This document shows, piece by piece, positions 1-4,378 of a stretch of 10,627 nucleotides of DNA. The stretch comes from Lysinibacillus sp. (GTDB taxonomy: Bacteria; Bacillota; Bacilli; Bacillales_A; Planococcaceae). A program made the translations under genes and the position numbers. The stretch covers positions 1 through 10,627 of the forward strand of contig JAAYHP010000003.1 in assembly GCA_012735355.1 (NCBI GenBank), in the 5' to 3' direction. The notes under the pieces were generated by a model, which searched no databases, was not told the DNA's origin, and saw only the letters and a list, made by a program, of their open reading frames with translations. Within the stretch, counting starts at the first letter, position 1; each line of letters opens with the position of its first letter.

Positions 1-152
1 CCTATATGCCGATACCTATTGATATTACAGAAGTGAGTTTAGATGAACCGGTTCTTTATCGTGCTACTGCTTCTGTAGAAAGTTTTAACACTCCTATTGA
101 ACAAGGAATGATTGAAGTTCGAGGTGAAGTAAGAGTAAAATATCATTATTAG
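1..152 (+). CDS. SIMPL-domain (DUF541) protein, C-terminal end only
   Basis: This is the last 49 residues of a forward gene that begins left of the window, read with codons starting at position 3 and ending at TAG 150-152. The tail reads ...FNTPIEQGMIEVRGEVRVKY.., which matches the usual close of SIMPL/DUF541 proteins: a conserved T-P-I-E-x-G turn followed by an alternating V-x-V-x beta strand ending in an aromatic. SIMPL proteins are typically exported or periplasmic-type proteins of about 220-250 residues, with poorly defined function. The assignment rests on pattern recall of a short tail, and no start, signal peptide or upstream domain can be seen. It is followed at once by a terminator-like hairpin, so it is probably not cotranscribed with the next gene. 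Confidence 0.6.
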   Translation, partial: YMPIPIDITEVSLDEPVLYRATASVESFNTPIEQGMIEVRGEVRVKYHY

Positions 153-160
153 AAAATTTT

Positions 161-182
161 AGGGGATTTTTCTCCTTTTTTT
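161..182 (+). terminator. short intrinsic terminator-like hairpin
   Basis: The arms AGGGGA (161-166) and TCTCCT (171-176) pair over 6 bp, including one G-U, around a TTTT loop. The 3' arm runs straight into a T-tract to 182. The stem is short and weak, so termination may be partial. Its place just after the stop at 152 fits the end of the upstream transcript. Confidence 0.5.
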
Positions 183-230
183 ATTTTCAAAGGAAATTAC
201 TTTGTTTTTGTTGAAGTATACTTATTTGAA

Positions 231-236
231 GGGAGG
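231..236 (+). promoter_or_regulatory. RBS that sets the TTG start of the four-helix membrane protein
   Basis: GGGAGG lies 7 bases before TTG at 244-246. The earlier in-frame TTG at 202 has no comparable site, so 244 is preferred. Confidence 0.8.
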
Positions 237-243
237 AAATACC

Positions 244-948
244 TTGTTCAATATCGTCGAATTCATATTTACTTTACTAGTTTGGGGAATCATATTATTT
301 TTTGCTTTTCGCATTTACAAAAATCAAGAGGAACGAACAAAAATTTGGAAAATAATAATCGTGTTGATTGTTGGTCTTTTTACCTTTTCGATTACATTGC
401 CTTTCTTTCATACTAGTATCCGAATTGCTCTATTACCTTTAGGAGTTTGGATATTATTTGCCATATTAAAAAATAAGGAACATCGTTGGAACAAATATCG
501 AAAATATGCTTGGCTTGGGTTTTTCAGCAATTATATTTTTCTAGTGTCTTTTGTACTTACCTTTTACATCCATTCGTTGATTTATCATCAACATTCTATC
601 AACACTTATATAGGTGATATATCGGAAGCAAAAGTTGTTTCTATTCATCCTAGCGGAAAAAGCAATTTTGATTTAAAAGAAGATTTTATGGAATCCATTT
701 CATCAATGGAACAAGGAGATTTTTTCGCTAGTGTACCTATTGAAGAATTGTTTACAGGAGAATTTAGAGAAAAAGATGAAGAACGCTTCCCATATATACT
801 TGTCAATTATAAGCCAAAGTGGGGAAGCGGCATCAAGTCAGTTATTTATATTGAGGAAGACGGGAAAGGGATCTTAATTAGAACAGAAAATGAGAGTATG
901 TATTTCCGCTCTGACATCATGTTATTGGAGGAGGGGGGGACACCATGA
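244..948 (+). CDS. uncharacterised four-helix membrane protein
   Basis: I do not recognise this family. The chosen start is TTG 244 because it follows a good GGGAGG site; the frame is also open from TTG 202, but without a binding site. The 234-residue product has four hydrophobic segments at about residues 4-22, 33-53, 58-75 and 88-112. A soluble domain follows at about 120-234, mixed alpha/beta in look and rich in acidic residues. With an even number of helices both ends lie on the same side of the membrane; the charge pattern does not settle which. No catalytic motif or cysteine cluster is visible. The stop overlaps the start of the next gene (ATGA at 945-948), which indicates translational coupling. 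A run of seven G at 933-939 lies inside its last codons and doubles as part of the next gene's ribosome binding region. Being a real gene is near certain; its role is unknown. Confidence 0.82.
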   Translation: MFNIVEFIFTLLVWGIILFFAFRIYKNQEERTKIWKIIIVLIVGLFTFSITLPFFHTSIRIALLPLGVWILFAILKNKEHRWNKYRKYAWLGFFSNYIFLVSFVLTFYIHSLIYHQHSINTYIGDISEAKVVSIHPSGKSNFDLKEDFMESISSMEQGDFFASVPIEELFTGEFREKDEERFPYILVNYKPKWGSGIKSVIYIEEDGKGILIRTENESMYFRSDIMLLEEGGTP

Positions 949-1679
949 ATAAGAAAAAGTGGATTGCACTGGGGGTTTTTGCCCTTTTAATTTTAGGGAT
1001 GTTTATTTATTTTTTAATCAATGAGTTTCCATCCGACTTTTTAAAGGAAGAAGAATTGATAGGAAAATTAAATAGTGTAGATGAAAAAATCGAAGTAGAA
1101 GTTATTCAAGATTTGATTTTTATGGATGATAAACATGTTTTCGTACCCTTTATTTCAAAGGATGAAGATTATGGTTTTAGCTTATGGAAATGGAAAAATG
1201 GAAAATGGCATCTATCGGAAAAAAGGGTTAGCGGACTTATCAATTTCATTCAACTAAAAGAAAATGATCCTACCTCCTATTATTTTGTTTGGAATTTACC
1301 AGGAAATAATATTAGCGCCATCAAACTATATATGATAAGAGAACGGGACTATCGTATAACAAATGGCTTACCTAATTATCAACCGCGCGTACAAATGGAA
1401 CGATTGTATAAAAAGGATACAACTTATGGAGTAGAACCTTTACCAGATGAAATGCTTGAAGTATATCAAGAAATCATTGAAATGAATGATAACGTTGAGG
1501 ATTTCTTTATGTTTCCAATAAATAATGATTTGTATTTTACTTCGAATATATATGACGAAAATGGTGAAGTTATTGTTATTAATATTAACGGTTACTCTTA
1601 TTTTGGAGACGTAATGATTAAAAGCGATGACTTGTTCCCAAATGTCCCAATTAACGATTTAGAATATCCAAACCGTTAG
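945..1679 (+). CDS. uncharacterised single-pass membrane-anchored protein
   Basis: I do not recognise this 244-residue protein. It starts at ATG 945 with an excellent GGAGGAGGGG site at 927-936. The N-terminus is MNKKKW followed by a hydrophobic helix at about residues 7-25, giving an N-in signal anchor; there is no lipobox cysteine and no clear signal-peptidase site. The remaining ~220 residues should lie outside the membrane. They hold beta-rich stretches with a W-K-W-K-N-G-K-W-H segment near residues 84-92 and many acidic and aromatic residues, but no cysteine and no recognisable active site. The W-K-W-K-N-G-x-W pattern resembles the strand turns of small beta-repeat or propeller-like folds, which is only a hint. 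Its start overlaps the membrane protein before it and its stop overlaps the binding site of the gene after it. The pair probably acts together at the membrane. Confidence 0.82.
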   Translation: MNKKKWIALGVFALLILGMFIYFLINEFPSDFLKEEELIGKLNSVDEKIEVEVIQDLIFMDDKHVFVPFISKDEDYGFSLWKWKNGKWHLSEKRVSGLINFIQLKENDPTSYYFVWNLPGNNISAIKLYMIRERDYRITNGLPNYQPRVQMERLYKKDTTYGVEPLPDEMLEVYQEIIEMNDNVEDFFMFPINNDLYFTSNIYDENGEVIVININGYSYFGDVMIKSDDLFPNVPINDLEYPNR

Positions 1680-1683
1680 GAGG
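1678..1683 (+). promoter_or_regulatory. RBS for the TTG-started DUF1801 gene
   Basis: A perfect AGGAGG overlaps the stop codon of the preceding gene (TAG 1677-1679) and sits 8 bases before TTG 1692. It supports this non-ATG start and coupling to the upstream pair. Confidence 0.85.
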
Positions 1684-1691
1684 ATAAAAAA

Positions 1692-2114
1692 TTGGCAAAG
1701 TACGAACAAAAAATGAAAGAGACGGATGCCAGTGTCATTGAATTTATTGAATCGGTAGAAAGCCCGAAAAAGAGGAAAGACGCCTACAAACTTTTAAAAA
1801 TTTTTGAAGAGACATCAGGATATGAAGCGAAAATGTGGGGATCAAGCATTATTGGATTTGGTTCATATCATTACAAATACCCAACCAGTCATGAAGGGGA
1901 TGCACCCCTTGTAGGTTTTTCGCCTAGAAAGGCAAAAATTAGCCTTTATTTTGCAACGGGTGACACAGAGCGAGAAAAATTGCTAGAAAACTTCTGAAAA
2001 CATACGACGGGAAAAGCTTGTGTTTACATTAATAAAGTAGACGATATTAATGTAAATGTTTTAAGAGAACTTATTAAACAGTCCATTGAATTTTTAAGGG
2101 AAAGGTATCCTTAA
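1692..2114 (+). pseudogene. DUF1801 (YdhG-like) protein, interrupted by in-frame TGA
   Basis: From TTG 1692 the frame gives a 101-residue product stopped by TGA at 1995-1997. Reading through that codon in the same frame continues with sense sequence to TAA at 2112-2114, for 140 codons in total, the usual size of this family. The first part has the family landmarks: K-M-W-G-S-S-I-I-G-F-G-S-Y-H-Y-K-Y near residues 47-63 and V-G-F-S-P-R-K near 74-80. The part after the stop has T-T-G-K-A-C-V-Y-I-N-K and a closing helix L-R-E-L-I-K-Q-S, also typical. At the stop the family normally has glycine (L-G-K-H-x-T-G-K), so a single GGA to TGA change explains it. DUF1801 proteins are small cytoplasmic proteins of uncertain function. 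Either the gene is newly inactivated, the stop is a sequencing error, or a 101-residue truncated protein (1692-1997) is made. Confidence 0.8.
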
Positions 2115-2149
2115 TGAATCGATTTATTCTTCGATATAAACTGTTTTTT

Positions 2150-2187
2150 GCAACTTCATGAGGAATTCCTCATAAAGTTGCTTTTTT
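2150..2187 (+). terminator. strong intrinsic terminator of the first gene set
   Basis: GCAACTT (2150-2156) pairs with AAGTTGC (2175-2181), and inside it ATGAGG (2158-2163) pairs with CCTCAT (2168-2173) around an AATT loop. One C/A mismatch separates the two stems. Six T follow at 2182-2187. It ends the transcript of the three upstream genes and sits directly before the promoter of the next operon. Confidence 0.88.
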
Positions 2188-2188
2188 A

Positions 2189-2217
2189 TTGACTTGTAGT
2201 TGCTGTGAAAATATAGC
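2189..2217 (+). promoter_or_regulatory. probable sigma-A promoter of the surface-protein operon
   Basis: TTGACT at 2189-2194 matches the -35 consensus in five of six bases. Seventeen bases later TATAGC at 2212-2217 matches four of six of the -10 consensus. Transcription would start near 2224, leaving a leader of about 130 bases before the TTG at 2357. The -35 begins inside the T-rich tail of the upstream terminator. No operator or riboswitch structure was recognised in the leader. Confidence 0.55.
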
Positions 2218-2342
2218 GTAGTTTATTTAATATGGAATATATCTTCTTTTGAGACTAATAATTATGTTAAAATTACCGATAATAGTAGAGGAGAAGATTT
2301 TGAGAATAGAGGATAGTATTGCATTTTCATATAGCTTTAATT

Positions 2343-2348
2343 GGAGGG
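2343..2348 (+). promoter_or_regulatory. RBS that sets the TTG start of the beta-helix protein
   Basis: GGAGGG lies 8 bases before TTG 2357-2359, the start that places a clean signal peptide at the N-terminus. A second GAGGAG at 2288-2293 precedes an in-frame TTG at 2300, but that start would bury the signal peptide behind about 19 polar residues. Confidence 0.75.
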
Positions 2349-2356
2349 AAGAGAAT

Positions 2357-4366
2357 TTGAGAAAATACATAAAATATTTAAAACTACCATTCATTATTGT
2401 TTTTTCATTAATGGTAGTTCTTTCAACTAGTTTGATAACATACGCCAATGACATACCGTACGAATATACCTTTGAAATTGATGCGGGTAATCAGTTTAAC
2501 GGGATTAATGGTGTGAAAAAAATTGTCATGACATTTGATGATCACATTTTATCTGCAAAAGATATAAAGATGGGGGCTAATGTGTATGTCCTACCAAGTG
2601 ATGTAGATATCAATGATTCAAATGTAGATGATTTAAAAGTCAATATTTTAAAACCATTACTAATAAGTGGTAACAAAATAGAAATCTCCTTTAAAAACTT
2701 AGAATATCTAGATTATTCTATTGGCAGTAATAAACAATATAAAGTTGTTATAGAAAAAGATGCCAATTTGCATTTCGACCAATTAACAGACTATATTTTA
2801 CCGTTTTCTATCGAAGAAGTTTTACCAGGCTTTGAGTCGATTTTTGTTAACTCCTCTCTAGAAACTATTAATAATCGAATAATGAAACATAATGCACCTA
2901 TGGATATTGAAATTCATATTCCGAAAGTGTATTTAACGGAAATTATTACAAGTCATCGATATAAAGGTGTTGCAGATCCAGAATTGGAATCCCATGCAAT
3001 AACAAATATTGATGTGAAAGCAGATCCGGAAGCAACTAGAATGATTGTTTCGGTAAATAATGAAGATCAATATTATCGAGAGTTAGATTATCGTCGAGAA
3101 GTTGGCGGATTTACGATGGGACAAGCAGGTCTTGAAGCGTTAATTTGTCAAGGGGAAAGCGGATGTACCGGAAGTGCAAAAGACATTAAATTAGTGGCGT
3201 ACAATCAGTACGGTAAACGCTTGACGGAAAGAAGCTTTAAATTAAAGGTCGCAAATAATGAAAAAGATTTCACTACAAACGATTATATTAAAAAACCAGA
3301 TAAAGTATTTGGTACGAAAACAACTCTATTAGAATTAATTCAAAATCCAAAGTTATTAGAATCAATCCTTTCTCAAATACCAGTTACACAATTGGAAAAA
3401 TTAGGTGTAACTTATTCCTTAGGTAATAAAATTGAGATCTCAAATTTAGAACAATTTATAATGGCTATCAATAACCCTAGTTTTAAAACGCTAATTCAAA
3501 CAGATGATATTATTGGAGATATTGCTTTTGAACGTCCTCTAACTCTTGATAGCGATGAAAGAGCCATAGTTGGAAGCGTCACTATGGGAAGTGGTGGAGA
3601 CATTATTGCTAGAATCAAAGACTCTCGTATTACAGAAAATCTTGATATTTTTGTAGGTGAAGAAGGGTCCGCTATTCTTGAAAATGTTCATGTGGATGGA
3701 TTTACAACTATAGATGGAGCTAATGGATCATTGCATATGTTCAACTTCTCATCATCAAATCCAATCGTTTTAGATCATGCATTAGCAAGTGGAGAACCTT
3801 TCTCGGATACAAAGAGTAAATCAATTCGCATCGTAAATGTTGGTGCAACACCAGATTTCCATATAGAAAGTGATGGTACAGCAGAATTAGTTGGTACATA
3901 TGGTGAAATTTCCATTCATACACCAAATTCACGACTTATTCTTGCCAATAGTACGGAGATTGAAGAAATTATTGTACCACCTGGTAATCATGTAACGATT
4001 ATTAAACCAAGAAATAAAGATTTACCTTCAATTGAAGGAAGTTATGATGTAATTGATACAGATCCAGTTGTTGGCGAAGATGGAAAAGTTATTAATGAAG
4101 TGTACTATCCGGAAATTTTATCTGAATCAGCGAAAGTATGGAAAGAGTTAGGACAACATTTTACAGTGGAGAAATTCCCGTATGGAATTGAATGGGAAGT
4201 TGTAAATCCAAATGTATTTGGTGGAAAATCAAAAGTTTATGTTGAAAACCAAAGAATTAATATTGTAGATGTGACGACAGAACAAATGCAAGAAGTTGTT
4301 CTACAAGGAATATTAGATGGTGAAATTTACAGAGTAACAATCTTCATAGAAGTTACAATAGAGTAG
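2357..4366 (+). CDS. secreted protein with probable parallel beta-helix and degenerate Ig-like C-terminus
   Basis: Starting at TTG 2357 the product has 669 residues. Residues 1-30 form a signal peptide: basic MRKYIKYLK, a hydrophobic core, and a T-Y-A cleavage site before ND. Residues ~31-315 are a beta-rich region I cannot name, with one close cysteine pair (264 and 270, C-x5-C) that could form a disulfide outside the cell. Residues ~320-380 look helical and amphipathic. Residues ~400-550 consist of short repeated beta turns (S-R-I-T-E-N-L-D-I-F-V, L-E-N-V-H-V-D-G-F-T-T-I), the pattern of parallel beta-helices in Bacillales surface proteins. Residues ~605-669 (I-E-W-E-V-V-N-P then V-V-L-Q-G-I-L-D-G-E-I-Y-R-V-T-I) resemble degenerate bacterial Ig-like domains. 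No LPXTG or SLH domain is seen. The downstream propeller gene starts 12 bases after its stop, so the two are cotranscribed. Export is well supported; the role is unknown. Confidence 0.8.
   Translation: MRKYIKYLKLPFIIVFSLMVVLSTSLITYANDIPYEYTFEIDAGNQFNGINGVKKIVMTFDDHILSAKDIKMGANVYVLPSDVDINDSNVDDLKVNILKPLLISGNKIEISFKNLEYLDYSIGSNKQYKVVIEKDANLHFDQLTDYILPFSIEEVLPGFESIFVNSSLETINNRIMKHNAPMDIEIHIPKVYLTEIITSHRYKGVADPELESHAITNIDVKADPEATRMIVSVNNEDQYYRELDYRREVGGFTMGQAGLEALICQGESGCTGSAKDIKLVAYNQYGKRLTERSFKLKVANNEKDFTTNDYIKKPDKVFGTKTTLLELIQNPKLLESILSQIPVTQLEKLGVTYSLGNKIEISNLEQFIMAINNPSFKTLIQTDDIIGDIAFERPLTLDSDERAIVGSVTMGSGGDIIARIKDSRITENLDIFVGEEGSAILENVHVDGFTTIDGANGSLHMFNFSSSNPIVLDHALASGEPFSDTKSKSIRIVNVGATPDFHIESDGTAELVGTYGEISIHTPNSRLILANSTEIEEIIVPPGNHVTIIKPRNKDLPSIEGSYDVIDTDPVVGEDGKVINEVYYPEILSESAKVWKELGQHFTVEKFPYGIEWEVVNPNVFGGKSKVYVENQRINIVDVTTEQMQEVVLQGILDGEIYRVTIFIEVTIE
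3554..4006 (+). other. beta-helix-like repeat region of the secreted protein
   Basis: Residues ~400-550 show imperfect turns of roughly 18-24 residues, with alternating hydrophobic beta residues and G/N/D at the corners. Phrases such as V-x-M-G-S-G-G-D-I, D-S-R-I-T-E-N-L-D-I and G-S-A-I-L-E-N-V-H-V recur in kind but not in exact sequence. This is typical of right-handed parallel beta-helices used as rigid surface stalks or carbohydrate-facing scaffolds. No pectate-lyase active-site signature was seen. Confidence 0.5.
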
Positions 4367-4371
4367 GGAGG
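4366..4371 (+). promoter_or_regulatory. RBS for the GTG-started propeller protein
   Basis: GGGAGG begins on the last base of the upstream stop codon and lies 7 bases before GTG 4379. The nearby ATG at 4385 would leave 13 bases, which is too far, so GTG is preferred. Confidence 0.8.
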
Positions 4372-4378
4372 ACTTTAA

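Noticed and set aside
217..222. TATACT as a possible -10 box for the first gene set
   Set aside because: It is a good hexamer by itself, but no -35-like sequence was found at about 17 bases upstream, so no promoter is called.
202..243. Extended start at TTG 202 for the four-helix membrane protein
   Set aside because: No ribosome binding site before it, whereas TTG 244 has GGGAGG at ideal spacing; the extra residues are not hydrophobic like a signal.
2227..2454. Open reverse frame of 75 codons over the leader and signal peptide of the beta-helix gene
   Set aside because: It overlaps a probable promoter region and the start of a well-supported forward gene; no RBS or family likeness.
3554..4006. 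Beta-helix region as a pectate lyase or other polysaccharide lyase
   Set aside because: Only the repetitive turn pattern is present; no lyase active-site signature could be recognised.
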